A stretch of DNA of 7,579 bases from Methanobacterium sp. Its GTDB lineage: Archaea; Methanobacteriota; Methanobacteria; Methanobacteriales; Methanobacteriaceae. A program made the position numbers and the translations under genes. Under the pieces are notes generated by a model. That model saw nothing but the letters and a program-made list of their open reading frames with translations. It was not told where the DNA came from and ran no database searches. The stretch covers positions 1-7,579 of the forward strand of contig JAHKLP010000036.1 in the NCBI GenBank assembly GCA_020855015.1. Direction: 5' to 3'. Positions 7,128-7,579 of the stretch are shown piece after piece. The first letter of the stretch is position 1; each line of letters starts with the position of its first letter.

Positions 7128-7424
7128 ATGGATCGATATGAAAAAGCGCTGGAAAAAATGTCAGAAATGTCTGAAGAGCAATTAAGTACATTAATTGACA
7201 TGCAAAAGAAAAGGATCTGCATCTGCAAGGATTGTCCATCTTACAACCAGTGCATGACTGAAAATAAAGAAGGATTGTTCTGTTTTTTGGGTAAAAGTAG
7301 TTGTGACTTGGATTTAATTCAATGTAAGTGTGGGGAGTGTCCTGTACACACTAATTTTCAGATGAAATATGGATCTTATTGTATGGAAGGTTCAGAAGAA
7401 GAGCAAAGATCCAAAGAAAATTAG
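7128..7424 (+). CDS. Cysteine-rich DUF2769-like protein
   Basis: A 98-residue soluble protein. The N-terminal 30 residues are charged and helical (YEKALEKMSEMSEEQLSTLI). Ten cysteines follow at 31, 33, 36, 42, 52, 59, 66, 68, 71 and 85. Two copies of CxCxxCP are visible (31-37 and 66-72), the first in the context CKDCPSYNQC, which recalls the DUF2769 family of methanogens. The cysteine pattern suggests zinc or iron-sulfur binding; function is unknown. The ATG at 7128 is preceded by GGTG with a 6-nt spacer; a TTG at 7116 directly after the previous stop would add four residues. The coupling to the membrane protein suggests that they act together. It is convergent with the tRNA gene, and the stop is followed by the small inverted repeat CTTAAA-A-TTTAAG (7433-7445). 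Confidence 0.75.
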   Translation: MDRYEKALEKMSEMSEEQLSTLIDMQKKRICICKDCPSYNQCMTENKEGLFCFLGKSSCDLDLIQCKCGECPVHTNFQMKYGSYCMEGSEEEQRSKEN

Positions 7425-7443
7425 GATTATATCTTAAAATTTA

Positions 7444-7558
<115 letters not shown>

Positions 7559-7579
7559 GCTTATATGCTGTTCATTCTT

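Overview
The window comes from a methanogenic archaeon, most likely Methanobacterium or a close relative in Methanobacteriales. The evidence is a formylmethanofuran dehydrogenase (Fwd) polyferredoxin, a two-domain NrpR nitrogen regulator, a GSI-type glutamine synthetase, a DUF2769-like protein, archaeal TATA boxes, T-rich terminators, Shine-Dalgarno sequences that are pieces of GGAGGTGAT, and an elongator tRNA-Met with a canonical archaeal intron and no encoded CCA. The DNA is AT-rich, with very AT-rich intergenic regions. No mobile element, CRISPR array or phage gene is visible.

Left part (1-1325), mostly minus strand: a truncated polyferredoxin gene (fwdF-like) runs off the left edge. It is preceded by a small two-cluster ferredoxin gene (fwdH-like) and, further upstream, by a 69-residue Mop/TOBE oxyanion-binding protein. 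Fwd is a tungsten or molybdenum enzyme, so the Mop neighbour makes sense. The fwd promoter carries a perfect inverted repeat with the geometry of a ModE (molybdate/tungstate regulator) box, placed exactly over the TATA box. A divergent trmO-like tRNA methyltransferase gene follows on the plus strand (1326-1817).

Centre (1990-5290), minus strand: glnA and then nrpR. One GGAA-N6-TTCC NrpR operator lies between the glnA TATA box and its start codon, so the repressor and its classical target sit side by side. The longest glnA reading frame begins upstream of the promoter. The true start is a TTG behind a perfect GGAGGT, giving 442 residues; the extra 25 residues are translated promoter and operator. 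nrpR has its own promoter with a tandem 9-bp repeat at the expected transcription start.

Right part (5410-7579): a small predicted lipoprotein and an orphan ThiF/MoeB-type adenylyltransferase without zinc cysteines (both minus); then a plus-strand pair, a 61-residue two-helix membrane protein and a cysteine-rich DUF2769-like protein, behind a promoter with a 17-bp palindrome and a leader of about 150 nt; and finally tRNA-Met(CAU) on the minus strand with a 36-nt intron.

Many start codons were moved downstream from the longest frame because a good Shine-Dalgarno sequence lies inside that frame (fwdH, trmO, nrpR, glnA, thiF, and both genes of the small pair). No wholly new system is evident. 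The most informative signals are regulatory: the NrpR operator/start-codon arrangement at glnA and the ModE-like box at the fwd promoter.
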